From positions 5,567,798 to 5,631,797 of the forward strand of contig NZ_CM007717.1 of NCBI RefSeq assembly GCF_002019855.1: DNA of 64,000 bases. Reading direction: 5' to 3'. This document shows positions 25,779 through 33,630 of this stretch, piece by piece. The position numbers and the translations under genes are program-made. How positions within the stretch are numbered: the stretch's first letter is position 1; each line of letters starts with the position of its first letter. Below the pieces are notes generated by a model. It was not told the origin of the DNA, did not search any database, and saw nothing but the letters and a program-made list of their open reading frames with translations. This stretch comes from Streptomyces antibioticus. GTDB taxonomy: Bacteria > Actinomycetota > Actinomycetes > Streptomycetales > Streptomycetaceae.

Positions 25779-25986
25779 GGCTGTGGTTCCCTGCTTCCTT
25801 TTGCCGACTGCGCTACCGCTGGGTTCCTTATCCGGATTGCCCGCTCCTGCGGGCTTCAGGCTAGCCCGTCCCGATCCAATACGCCCTGGTGAGCGGTCCG
25901 GACGGACTGGCTCCGTTCGCGCTCCCGGACCCCGGTACGCTGCCGTACGCCGCTCAGCACATCCCCGCAGAAAGGCAGCTCTCTCT

Positions 25987-26733
25987 GTGACTGCGATTCC
26001 CCAGAGCCGTACCCGCCGGGCCGCGCTGGTGAGCGCCGTGTGCGCACTGGCCGTGGGTCTGGGAGCGACGGGATGCAGCGAGGATCCGGACGCGGGCACG
26101 AACGGGGTCGGCAAGCTGCCCGCGAAGGAGATCCAGGCCCGCACCCAGAAGGCCGCGGGGTCCGTGGACACGGTCCGGCTGTCGGGGACCGTGGTCACCA
26201 GCGGGAAGACGTACAAGCTCGACATGCGGCTGAAGGCCGACGGGGGCAGCGGCTCGGTGACCGCCGAGGGCAGCACCTTCCATCTGCTGAAGGTCGACGA
26301 CCAGCTCTTCCTGAAGGCCGACGCCGCGTTCTGGAAGCACGAGGACGGCAAGCCCGGCGCCGCGGACAAGGCGGCCGCCGACAAGCTCGACGGCAAGTAC
26401 GTGAAGGTCCCGACGGGGGACCCCTCGTACAAGAAGTTCAGCGGCTTCACGGACAAGGACCTCCTCCTGGACGGTCTGCTGACCCTGCACGGTGCGGTGC
26501 GCACGGACGGGCACCACGAGCAGTCCGGGGTGCGCACCATCCGCATCACCGGTGACGGCGGTGACGGCGGCACCCTGGACGTCTCGCTGGAGGGCGAGCC
26601 CTATCCGTTGCGCCTGGTGCGCGGCGGCGGTGCCGGCACCCTGAGCTTCTCCTCCTGGGGCGAGGACTTCGCCCTGCGCGAGCCGGCGGAGGACGACACG
26701 GTGGACTACGGCAAGCAGTTGCCGTCGTCCTGA
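25987..26733 (+). CDS. Secreted lipoprotein, LppX/LprG-like
   Basis: A 248-residue lipoprotein with a signal peptide and lipobox LGATGC (Cys near residue 30). The mature part contains repeated strand motifs (VRLSGTVVTSGKTYKLDMRL, GSVTAEGSTFHLLKVDDQLF) like the antiparallel-sheet half-barrel of actinobacterial LppX/LprG proteins, which carry lipids; that assignment is by pattern only. The GTG start has AAAGG about 12 bases upstream. It is divergent from the MgtE-N gene across about 200 bases. Confidence 0.82.
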   Translation: MTAIPQSRTRRAALVSAVCALAVGLGATGCSEDPDAGTNGVGKLPAKEIQARTQKAAGSVDTVRLSGTVVTSGKTYKLDMRLKADGGSGSVTAEGSTFHLLKVDDQLFLKADAAFWKHEDGKPGAADKAAADKLDGKYVKVPTGDPSYKKFSGFTDKDLLLDGLLTLHGAVRTDGHHEQSGVRTIRITGDGGDGGTLDVSLEGEPYPLRLVRGGGAGTLSFSSWGEDFALREPAEDDTVDYGKQLPSS

Positions 26734-26735
26734 CG

Positions 26736-26754
26736 GGCCCCGCCTACCGGGGCC
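26736..26754. terminator. Short hairpin with a stop codon in its loop
   Basis: GGCCCCG at 26736-26742 pairs with CGGGGCC at 26748-26754. The stop codon of the minus-strand gene lies in the loop. It is a compact terminator between convergent genes whose stops are 10 bases apart. Confidence 0.5.
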
Positions 26755-27274
26755 GCCGTTTCCGCAGCAGCAGCTTCGGCAGTCCCGCGGGCATCGCCCG
26801 GCGGGTCGTGGCCGGTGACGGCACGGGGCGGGCCGCCAGATCGCCGTCGGGCGGCGGCAGCACCCGCCCGGTGGGCTCCAGGCGCAGCACCCGGCACTCG
26901 CGCGCCCACCGCCCGGGCATCGCCTCGCCGTCGTGCGCGTTGAGCCGCTTGCCCTTCAGCTCGGCGACGGCCGCCTCCCACGCGGGGGAGCCGGGCGTGA
27001 GCGCGACGACCCGCGCGGTCCAGGAGAGCAGCCGGCCGCCCTTGTCCTTGCTGCGCACGGTGACCTCGGCCGAGCCGCCGTCCTCCAGACCGGTCAGCGG
27101 CTGTTCGCCGGGGCCGTCGCCGACGACACAGGCCGCGCCCTCGTGCCACACGTGCCACAGCGCACGCGCCGCCGGGGCGCCGGCGCCCCGCACCCAGACG
27201 AGGCCGGACTTCTTGGTGGCCTCCTCGACGAGCGCCTGGTCGAGGAGGGCCGGGTCGAGCGGCTCGCTTGTCAT
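26744..27274 (-). CDS. Conserved hypothetical protein, split-barrel-like
   Basis: A 176-residue cytoplasmic protein. The pattern SGLVWVRGAGAPAARALWHVWHEGAACVV followed by AEVTVRSKDKGGRLLSWTARV resembles the strand order of the pyridoxamine-oxidase-like split barrel (an FMN-binding fold), but no cofactor residue can be named, so this is tentative. The C-terminus is basic (LLLRKRRPR). The ATG lies 23 bases after corA in the same direction of transcription, consistent with co-transcription behind corA. Confidence 0.78.
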   Translation of the reverse strand: MTSEPLDPALLDQALVEEATKKSGLVWVRGAGAPAARALWHVWHEGAACVVGDGPGEQPLTGLEDGGSAEVTVRSKDKGGRLLSWTARVVALTPGSPAWEAAVAELKGKRLNAHDGEAMPGRWARECRVLRLEPTGRVLPPPDGDLAARPVPSPATTRRAMPAGLPKLLLRKRRPR

Positions 27275-27297
27275 GGCGTCCAGCCTATCCACGGCCC

Positions 27298-28422
27298 TCA
27301 GAGCCAGCCGTTGCGCTTGAGCGTGCGGTGGATGCCGACACACAGGCCCACCATCACCGACATCACCACGGGGTAGCCGAACTTCCAGTGCAGCTCGGGC
27401 ATGTAGTCGAAGTTCATGCCGTACACCCCGCACACCATCGTCGGTACGGCGATGATGGCCGCCCAGGAGGTGATCTTGCGCATGTCCTCGTTCTGCGCGA
27501 CGGACGCCTGCGCGAGGTTGGCCTGGAGGATCGAGTTGAGCAGCTCGTCGAAGCCGATGACCTGCTCCTGGACGCGGGCGACATGGTCGGCGACGTCCCG
27601 GAAGTACTTCTGGATGTCGGGGTCGATCAACCGCATGGGCCGCTCGCTCAGCAGTTGCATGGGGCGCAGCAGCGGGGAGACGGCCCGCTTGAACTCCAGC
27701 ACCTCACGCTTGAGCTGGTAGATCCGGCCGGCGTCGGTACCGCGCGGGGTGCCCTTGCGGCCGGGCGAGAACACCTCGGTCTCGACCTCGTCGATGTCGT
27801 CCTGCACGGCGTCGGCGACCGCGATGTAGCCGTCGACGACATGGTCGGCGATGGCGTGCAGCACGGCCGAGGGGCCCTTGGCGAGCAGTTCGGGGTCGTC
27901 CTGGAGGCGGTGGCGCAGGGCGCGCAGCGAGCCCTGGCCGCCGTGCCGGACGGTGATGAAGAAGTCCTTGCCGGTGAAGCACATGACCTCACCGGTCTCC
28001 ACGACCTCGCTGTTGGCGGTGAGCCGGTCGTGCTCGACGTAGTGGATCGTCTTGAACACGGTGAACAGCGAGTCGTCGTAGCGCTCCAGCTTGGGGCGCT
28101 GATGGGCCTGGACGGCGTCCTCCACGGCCAGCGGGTGCAGCCCGAACTCGCCCGCGATGCCCGAGAACTCACTCTCCGTCGGCTCGTGCAGCCCGATCCA
28201 CACGAAGCCGCCGTCGCGCCGCACCTGGCGCATGGCCTCCTGCGGGGTCAGCGGCTGCGCGGACGCCACGCGCGCGCCGTGGCGGTAGACGGCGCAGTCG
28301 ACGACGGCCGACGGGGTCGCGGGGTCGCGCGTGCTGTCGTACGGGCCGCTGTCCACGCGGACACCGCCCGCGGACGGGCGGGCGGGACGGACCACGGCTC
28401 GCAGGTCGCGGATCATCGACAT
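27298..28422 (-). CDS. corA: CorA-family magnesium/divalent cation transporter
   Basis: Inner-membrane Mg2+/Co2+ channel subunit, 374 residues. The cytoplasmic funnel domain is followed by a long helix and two C-terminal membrane helices; the selectivity motif YGMNFD lies in the loop after TSWAAIIAVPTMVCGVYG. The first 40 residues are a variable extension. GAAGGACCCTGCC precedes the ATG at 28422. A 470-base upstream region with a short, well-placed leader ORF suggests post-transcriptional control. Confidence 0.94.
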   Translation of the reverse strand: MSMIRDLRAVVRPARPSAGGVRVDSGPYDSTRDPATPSAVVDCAVYRHGARVASAQPLTPQEAMRQVRRDGGFVWIGLHEPTESEFSGIAGEFGLHPLAVEDAVQAHQRPKLERYDDSLFTVFKTIHYVEHDRLTANSEVVETGEVMCFTGKDFFITVRHGGQGSLRALRHRLQDDPELLAKGPSAVLHAIADHVVDGYIAVADAVQDDIDEVETEVFSPGRKGTPRGTDAGRIYQLKREVLEFKRAVSPLLRPMQLLSERPMRLIDPDIQKYFRDVADHVARVQEQVIGFDELLNSILQANLAQASVAQNEDMRKITSWAAIIAVPTMVCGVYGMNFDYMPELHWKFGYPVVMSVMVGLCVGIHRTLKRNGWL

Positions 28423-28891
28423 GGCAGGGTCCTTCGCTTCGGGCAACGAAAGGCCGCTGTGACGGGTGGAACCACCCGGAATGAGGACGTTCTGACCGCA
28501 GGTGTTTGGCACGTCCACAAAGCGGGGAGCACCGCTTCGTCGCGGTGGCGGACTTCGCTGCTGATTCAGATCAGACAGATCAGGCAAAACGAGACGAAGT
28601 GCTCTTCCGCGTCCGACGCATCCGAGTGAAGACGTGCGCGAGAGGTGGCGACCAGCCGGAGAGATACCGGGGTGTCAGCGGCGGGAAGAGCGAGTGGTAC
28701 TGCCCGGGTGACTTCGATCCATGACAGCCCCACCTCCTCCTGCCGGTCCCTCGTAAGGGAGTCCCATCGGCGCCGGGGCGAGATCACCGCGCCGTGTTCC
28801 GCGCTGCCCCGAACGACCGGGCAAGAGTATCAGCCGACTGAAGTGTCAAGGCGCTGCTTTGCCCGGTGCTGACGAGTTCTATGCTCGCCGC
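28423..28891. other. 469-base divergent intergenic region
   Basis: It lies between corA and the SUFU-like gene. On the minus strand TTGACA occurs near 28843-28848 with TACTCT 14 bases on. A small inverted repeat TCCCT-CGTA-AGGGA lies at about 28757-28770. A 15-codon ORF with a strong ribosome site is described separately. I could not match it to a known Mg2+ riboswitch by eye. Confidence 0.6.
28675..28722 (-). CDS. Candidate 15-residue leader peptide upstream of corA
   Basis: The predicted peptide is MDRSHPGSTTRSSRR. The ATG at 28722 is preceded by AGGAGGAGG with 10 bases of spacing, one of the best ribosome sites in the window, although nothing longer than 15 codons follows. It lies about 250 bases before the corA start on the same strand. 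Leader peptides before corA and mgtA control Mg2+ uptake in enteric bacteria; the parallel here is inference. The charged Arg/Ser composition is not a typical Cys leader. Confidence 0.45.
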   Translation of the reverse strand: MDRSHPGSTTRSSRR

Positions 28892-29476
28892 ATGGCTGAT
28901 GTTCTTCCTCTCGTCGAGGCCCGGCTGCGTACCGCGCTGGGTGAGCCGGACGCCCGCGCCGCGGTCACCTTCCTGGGCACGGACCGTATCGAGGTGCTCC
29001 GCTTCCAGGAGGGCGACATCGTCCGCTACGCCACGCTCGGCATGTCCGCGCAGCCCATGGCGGACCCCACCGCGATGCTCGCCGATCCGGAACGCGGGCC
29101 GCGCGCGGAGCTGGTGCTCTCCGTCCGCGGCGGCCGCGCCGAGACCGGCAAGGTGCTCCGCCCGCTCGCCGTGCTCGCCGCGTCCCCGCAGGTCGAGGGG
29201 GTGGTGGTGGCCCCCGGCGCCTCCCTCGACGTCGGTGAACCCCTATGGCCCGGCGCCCCGTTCAGCTCGGTGCTGGTCGCCGAGCCGGGCGGTCTGGTGG
29301 AGGACCTGGAGCTGGACGCCCCGCTCGACCCGGTCCGCTTCCTGCCGCTGCTCCCCATGACCCCGAACGAGGCCGCCTGGAAGCGGGTGCACGGCGCCCA
29401 GGCGCTCCAGGAGCGGTGGCTGACGCACGGGACGGATCTGCGCGACCCGTCCCGCAGATCCGTCCCGCTGGACTGA
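28892..29476 (+). CDS. Suppressor-of-fused (SUFU) domain protein
   Basis: A 194-residue cytoplasmic protein of the bacterial SUFU-like family. The blocks RYATLGMSAQPM, ELVLSVRG, VLRPLAVLAASPQVEG and LLPMTPNEAAWKRVHGAQALQERW fit the family. Such proteins commonly occur as immunity-like or adaptor proteins; the role here is unknown. TATGCT ends 6 bases before the ATG with TTTGCC 16 bases further up, consistent with a leaderless transcript. A 15-bp hairpin overlaps the end of its coding sequence. Confidence 0.82.
   Translation: MADVLPLVEARLRTALGEPDARAAVTFLGTDRIEVLRFQEGDIVRYATLGMSAQPMADPTAMLADPERGPRAELVLSVRGGRAETGKVLRPLAVLAASPQVEGVVVAPGASLDVGEPLWPGAPFSSVLVAEPGGLVEDLELDAPLDPVRFLPLLPMTPNEAAWKRVHGAQALQERWLTHGTDLRDPSRRSVPLD
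29428..29467 (+). terminator. 15-bp hairpin inside the 3' end of the SUFU-like gene
   Basis: CGGGACGGATCTGCG at 29428-29442 pairs perfectly with 29453-29467; the loop is 10 bases. It lies entirely within coding sequence, ending 9 bases before the end of the gene. Downstream, GACTGACGTC and its complement flank the gap to the MFS gene, giving a second possible stem. Confidence 0.7.
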
Positions 29477-29528
29477 CGTCCCGGCGGCCGGGGAGTGACT
29501 GACGTCACCAACTCGCCCTCGGCGGACG

Positions 29529-30761
29529 TCAGTCGGCGAAGACCGCCACCCCGTCCTCGGCCGCGTGCCGCGGCTCCAGCTCCTCCACCTCGCGCACAAG
29601 TGCCCCGCGCCGTACGGCGACCACGGCCGCGCCGGCGACCGCGGTGACCGCCGCGACGACGAACGGCACGTGCACATCGGTCCATTCCTCGATCCGCGGA
29701 GCGAAATAGGGCGCGGCCGCCGCGGCGAACCAGCGCACGAAGTTGTAGCCGGCGCTGGCCACCGGACGCGGGGCGTCGGACACGCCGAGCGCCAACTCCG
29801 TGTAGACGGTGTTGTTCACGCCGATGAACGCGCCGGACAGGATCGTGCAGACGACCGCCGTGCCGTGGTCGCCGTACCCGAGGACCAGGACGTCGGCCGC
29901 GAGCAGCAGCAGTGAGCCGCCGAGCACCTTCAGCGAGCCGAACCGCCGCTGGAGACGCGGTGCCACGACCACCGAGAACACCGCGAGCAGCACACCCCAG
30001 GCGAAGAACACGGCGCCCGACCGGTACGGGCTCATGTCCAGCACGAACGGCGTGAAGGCCAGCACGGTGAAGAACGTGTAGTTGTAGAAGAACGCCGAGG
30101 CCGCGACCGAGGCGAGCCCGCCGTGGCCGAGCGCCTTGAGCGGGTCGAGCAGCGCGGTCCTGCGGGCCGGCCGCGGCTGTTCCTTGAGGAACGCCGTGAT
30201 GCACAGGAAGCCGACCGCCATCAGCGCCGCGGTGCCGAAGAACGGGTAGCGCCAGCTCGCGTCGCCGAGCAGTGCGCCCAGCAGGGGTCCGCAGGCCATG
30301 CCGAGGCCGAGGGCGGACTCGTAGAGCAGGATGGCGGCCGCGCTGCCGCCGGCCGCCGCGCCGACGATGACGGCGAGCGCGGTCGACACGAACAGGGCGT
30401 TGCCGAGGCCCCAGCCCGCGCGGAAGCCGACGAGTTCGGCGACCGAGTCAGAGGTGCCCGACAGGCCCGCGAAGACCACCACCAGGGCGAGTCCCAGCAG
30501 CAGGGTGCGACGGCCGCCGATGCGGCTGGAGACCCAGCCGGTCACCAGCATGGCGAACGCGGTGATCAGGAAGTACGAGGTGAAGAGCAGGGAGACCTGG
30601 CCGGGGGTGGCGCTGAGTCCCTGCGCGATCGACGGCAGGATCGGGTCGACCAGTCCGATGCCCATGAAGGCGACGACGGACGCGCCGGCCGTCGCCCACA
30701 CCGCCTTGGGCTGCCGCAGCAGGCCGCCCGCTCCGGTGTCGAGGGGGTCCGTGCGTTGCAT
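29529..30761 (-). CDS. MFS transporter, drug-efflux type
   Basis: A 410-residue major facilitator protein with about 12 membrane helices. The loop 2-3 motif appears as GWVSSRIGGRRTLLLG, and the N-terminal helix has GASVVAFMGIGLVDPILPSIAQ, typical of DHA1 exporters. A short charged tail ends the protein. GAGGACCGGAGTACGC precedes the ATG. The upstream region is strikingly AT-rich and looks like a repressor-controlled promoter. The substrate is unknown; efflux of a small toxic molecule is the usual role. Confidence 0.9.
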   Translation of the reverse strand: MQRTDPLDTGAGGLLRQPKAVWATAGASVVAFMGIGLVDPILPSIAQGLSATPGQVSLLFTSYFLITAFAMLVTGWVSSRIGGRRTLLLGLALVVVFAGLSGTSDSVAELVGFRAGWGLGNALFVSTALAVIVGAAAGGSAAAILLYESALGLGMACGPLLGALLGDASWRYPFFGTAALMAVGFLCITAFLKEQPRPARRTALLDPLKALGHGGLASVAASAFFYNYTFFTVLAFTPFVLDMSPYRSGAVFFAWGVLLAVFSVVVAPRLQRRFGSLKVLGGSLLLLAADVLVLGYGDHGTAVVCTILSGAFIGVNNTVYTELALGVSDAPRPVASAGYNFVRWFAAAAAPYFAPRIEEWTDVHVPFVVAAVTAVAGAAVVAVRRGALVREVEELEPRHAAEDGVAVFAD

Positions 30762-30782
30762 GCGTACTCCGGTCCTCGAGAG

Positions 30783-30842
30783 AAGGTTGGTATATACACA
30801 CGATAAGTTAGATCAGCTAATTAATGCAAGCTACATCTAAAT
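30783..30842 (-). promoter_or_regulatory. AT-rich promoter/operator of the MFS gene
   Basis: About 60 bases with roughly 65 percent A+T in a genome near 72 percent GC. On the minus strand TTGCAT is followed 17 bases later by TTATCG, and AGCTTGCATTAATTAGCT forms an imperfect dyad over it, the layout of a MarR- or TetR-type operator. No repressor gene is adjacent. Confidence 0.5.
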
Positions 30843-30929
30843 CGGCGGGGTGGCCGGAAGTGAACCTCTTCCGTCCGGACGGGTGATCGTCCTTGACGTG
30901 AGCGGGCTCGGGTAGGACCGTGGGGCTCT

Positions 30930-31571
30930 ATGAGGGGCGAACCCAGTTGCCCGAAGTGTGGTGGCCGGGTCAGGGCTCCCGGACTCTTCTCCGACTCCTG
31001 GCAGTGCGATGTGCACGGGACGGTGCATCCACTCCAGCCCGTGATCCCGCCCAGCGTCGAGGCCCTCAGCGTCGTGGTGCACCGCACCCAGGTGCCCGTG
31101 TGGATGCCCTGGCCGCTGCCGGTGGGCTGGCTCTTCACGGGTGTCACCTACGCCGGTGACGACCGCAGCGGCGGCCGCGCCACCGCCGTGGCCTGTTCCG
31201 GACCCGGACCGCTCGGCGGCATGGGCGAGCTGATCCTCGTCGCCGAGGAACTGGGCGTCGGCCTCGGCGCCTGGTACGCGGGCGTCGACGGCCCGGACCC
31301 GGGGCCGTACATGAGCGTCGAGAAACCGCCGCAGGCCAAGGTGCTCGCCGCCGGTCGGCCCACCCCGCTGTGGCACGTCTCCGCGACACCGGACGACCGC
31401 GCCGTCTTCGCCGGCGAGGCCCGCGGGCTATGGCTGTGGGCGGTGGTCTGGCCCGAGCAGTCCGGACTGCTGATGTACGACGAGCTGGTGCTCACCGACC
31501 TGCGGGACGCGGGGGCGGAGGTGGACCTGGTGCCCTGCGGGGCGCTGTCGCCGCGCCTGCTCAAGCCGTAG
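30930..31571 (+). CDS. DUF6758-like zinc-ribbon protein
   Basis: A 213-residue soluble protein starting with a treble-clef or zinc-ribbon motif: CPKCGG at residues 7-10, then Cys26 and His29 in WQCDVHGTVHPLQP. The rest is strand-rich with aromatic pairs (VWMPWPLPVGW, WLWAVVWPEQSG) conserved in Streptomyces homologues. TTGACG and TAGGAC precede it but are only 14 bases apart, so the promoter call is weak. No function is known; it precedes the PHP gene by 120 bases. Confidence 0.83.
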   Translation: MRGEPSCPKCGGRVRAPGLFSDSWQCDVHGTVHPLQPVIPPSVEALSVVVHRTQVPVWMPWPLPVGWLFTGVTYAGDDRSGGRATAVACSGPGPLGGMGELILVAEELGVGLGAWYAGVDGPDPGPYMSVEKPPQAKVLAAGRPTPLWHVSATPDDRAVFAGEARGLWLWAVVWPEQSGLLMYDELVLTDLRDAGAEVDLVPCGALSPRLLKP

Positions 31572-31693
31572 CCGGCCGCCGCGCGGGGCAGGCGTGTGTA
31601 GGGGGTGACCCCGGGTTTCGGGTGTGACATCCGGCGTCCGGATTGCCGTTATGCTGAATCGTCCCCTCCGTCCCGTCCCCGCTGGGAGCCCGC

Positions 31694-32551
31694 GTGCGCA
31701 TCGATCTGCACTGCCACTCCACGGCCTCCGACGGTACGGACACCCCGGCCGAGCTGGTGCGTCACGCGTCCGCCGCCGGACTCGACGTGGTGGCGCTGAC
31801 CGATCACGACACCACCCGCGGGCACGCGCAGGCGATCGCCGCGCTGCCGGCCGGACTGACCCTGGTCACCGGAGCCGAGCTGTCCTGCCGGATCGACGGC
31901 GTCTCGATGCACCTGCTGGCCTACCTCTTCGACCCCGAGGAGCCCGCGCTGCTCGCCGAGCGGGAGCTGGTGCGCGACGACCGCGTGCCGCGCGCCCGGG
32001 GCATGGTCGCCCGGCTCCAGGAGCTGGGCGTGCCGGTCACCTGGGAGCAGGTGGCGCGGATCGCGGGGGACGGGTCCGTCGGACGGCCGCACGTCGCCAC
32101 CGCGCTGGTCGAGCTGGGCGTGGTGCCGACCGTGAGCGACGCGTTCACCGAGCACTGGCTCGCCGACGGCGGCCGGGCCTATGTGCCCAAGCACGAGACC
32201 GACCCGTTCGAGGCGATCCGGCTGGTCAAGGGCGCGGGCGGGGTCACCGTCTTCGCGCACCCGGGCGCGAGCAAGCGCGGCCGCACGGTGCCGGAGCCGG
32301 CGATCGCCGAGCTGGCCGCCGCCGGGCTCGACGGCATCGAGGTCGACCACATGGACCACGACGACGCCACGCGCGCGCGGCTGCGGGGGCTGGCCGCCGA
32401 TCTGGGGCTGCTGGTCACCGGCTCCTCGGACTACCACGGCAGCCGCAAGACCTGTGTGCTCGGCGAGTACACCACCGACCCCGAGGTCTACGGGGAGATC
32501 ACCCGGCGCGCGACCGGGGCGTTCCCGGTGCCCGGGACCGGCGGAGCCTGA
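31694..32551 (+). CDS. PHP-domain phosphoesterase
   Basis: A 285-residue metal-dependent phosphoesterase of the polymerase-and-histidinol-phosphatase family. Metal ligands are visible in order: DLHCHSTASDG (His7, His9), ALTDHDTT (Asp and His near 37-38), GAELSC (Glu near 62), HPGAS (His near 192) and GSSDYHG. Close relatives degrade 3',5'-bisphosphonucleotides or oligoribonucleotides. The start GTG is chosen since conservation begins at MRIDLHCHS. TATGCT at about 31650 is a likely -10. MarC follows 50 bases downstream. Confidence 0.92.
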   Translation: MRIDLHCHSTASDGTDTPAELVRHASAAGLDVVALTDHDTTRGHAQAIAALPAGLTLVTGAELSCRIDGVSMHLLAYLFDPEEPALLAERELVRDDRVPRARGMVARLQELGVPVTWEQVARIAGDGSVGRPHVATALVELGVVPTVSDAFTEHWLADGGRAYVPKHETDPFEAIRLVKGAGGVTVFAHPGASKRGRTVPEPAIAELAAAGLDGIEVDHMDHDDATRARLRGLAADLGLLVTGSSDYHGSRKTCVLGEYTTDPEVYGEITRRATGAFPVPGTGGA

Positions 32552-32602
32552 GCCTCACCTCGGCGTCCCCCTTCACCCTCTTTCGGCAAGGCTCTAGTAC
32601 TG

Positions 32603-33208
32603 ATGTTCGACGTCGCCGTCTTCGGCTCACTCTTCCTGACCCTCTTCGTCATCATGGATCCCCCCGGGATCACCCCGATCTTCCTCGCGCTGACCTCCGG
32701 GCGCCCCGTCAAGGTGCAGAAGCGGATGGCCTTCCAGGCCGTGTGCGTGGCCGGCGGTGTCATCGCCGTCTTCGGGCTCCTGGGCCACCAGATCCTGGAC
32801 TATCTGCACGTCTCCGTGCCCGCGCTGATGATCGCGGGCGGGCTGCTGCTCCTGCTGATCGCGCTCGACCTGCTCACCGGCAAGACCGACGAGCCGAAGC
32901 AGACCAAGGACGTGAACGTGGCGCTCGTCCCGCTGGGCATGCCCCTGCTGGCCGGTCCCGGCGCGATCGTGTCCGTCATCCTGGCCGTGCAGAAGGCCGA
33001 CAGCGTCGCCACGCAGGTGTCGGTGTGGATGGCGATCCTCGCCATCCATGTCGTGCTGTGGCTGGTGATGCGCTACTCGCTGCTGATCATCCGCGTCATC
33101 AAGGACGGCGGCGTGGTCCTGGTGACCCGGCTCGCGGGCATGATGCTCTCCGCGATCGCCGTGCAGCAGATCATCAACGGCGTCACCCAGGTGATCCAGG
33201 GGAGCTGA
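32603..33208 (+). CDS. MarC-family membrane protein
   Basis: A 201-residue integral membrane protein with six predicted helices. FVIMDPPGITPIFLALT near residue 16 and LVPLGMPLLAGPGAIVSVIL near 108 are the two family repeats. Despite the name, MarC proteins do not confer multiple antibiotic resistance and the function is unsettled. It probably shares a transcript with the PHP gene and ends in a strong hairpin. Confidence 0.92.
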   Translation: MFDVAVFGSLFLTLFVIMDPPGITPIFLALTSGRPVKVQKRMAFQAVCVAGGVIAVFGLLGHQILDYLHVSVPALMIAGGLLLLLIALDLLTGKTDEPKQTKDVNVALVPLGMPLLAGPGAIVSVILAVQKADSVATQVSVWMAILAIHVVLWLVMRYSLLIIRVIKDGGVVLVTRLAGMMLSAIAVQQIINGVTQVIQGS

Positions 33209-33227
33209 CCGGCGGCCCCGGCACGCG

Positions 33228-33266
33228 CAGAGCCCCGCACGGCGACGGTCGCCGTGCGGGGCTCTG
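33228..33266. terminator. 18-bp hairpin terminator with 3-base loop
   Basis: CAGAGCCCCGCACGGCGA at 33228-33245 pairs perfectly with 33249-33266. It is the strongest hairpin in this region, placed between marC and the convergent 50-residue gene, so it serves both. Confidence 0.9.
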
Positions 33267-33293
33267 AAGTGTGATGTGCCGACGGGCTCGTGA

Positions 33294-33446
33294 CTACGAG
33301 GCCGTGGAGTCGGCCGGACGGATCCACAGCCGCTGCCCGATGGCGGCGGCCTGCTGAACGATCCGGTTGACGGAGGCGGCGTCCACGACAGTGCTGTCCA
33401 CGGGCGTGCCGTCGACATCGTCGAGTCGCATGATCTCGAAGCGCAT
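33294..33446 (-). CDS. Conserved 50-residue microprotein
   Basis: A small soluble protein starting MRFEIMRLDDVDGTPVDSTV and ending WIRPADSTAS. A strand, an Asp-rich turn, then a helix (AASVNRIVQQAAAIGQRLW). GGAG with 7 bases of spacing precedes the ATG. Codon use (GC-rich third positions), a clean terminator and a consensus SigR promoter upstream all support a real gene. I recognise it as recurrent in Streptomyces but know no function. A 16-base palindrome, ATCCTCCCCGGAGGAT, lies in its 5' leader at 33470-33485. Confidence 0.82.
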   Translation of the reverse strand: MRFEIMRLDDVDGTPVDSTVVDAASVNRIVQQAAAIGQRLWIRPADSTAS

Positions 33447-33516
33447 GTGGCTTCTCCCTTCGTCTGGTCATCCTCCCCGGAGGATTACTCGCTGCATACG
33501 TTGCTACAAGGGAGTC

Positions 33517-33542
33517 AACGGGGTGCGTGTTACAAACATTCC
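33517..33542 (-). promoter_or_regulatory. SigR-consensus promoter (GGAAT-N18-GTT) for the microprotein
   Basis: On the minus strand GGAAT (33542-33538) and GTT (33519-33517) are separated by exactly 18 bases, a perfect match to the SigR consensus. The leader of about 65 bases contains the palindrome ATCCTCCCCGGAGGAT just ahead of the ribosome site. Flanking DNA is AT-rich. Confidence 0.65.
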
Positions 33543-33630
33543 CTACGCTAAAGAAATTTTTCGAACGACTAATTACTGACCAGTAAGGGATGACATCCGG
33601 AGACTGAATGGGATCGGTTGTGTTCATTGC

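Noticed and set aside
28471..28506. Third SigR-like site near corA
   Set aside because: GGAAT is followed by GTT at 21 rather than 18 bases and points away from corA.
28566..28787. 73-codon minus-strand frame in the corA leader
   Set aside because: It has a GTG start without a ribosome site, no conserved features, and is out of frame with the better initiated 15-codon ORF.
28423..28891. Mg2+ riboswitch (M-box) before corA
   Set aside because: I looked for the conserved M-box blocks and did not find them in order; a covariance search would be decisive.
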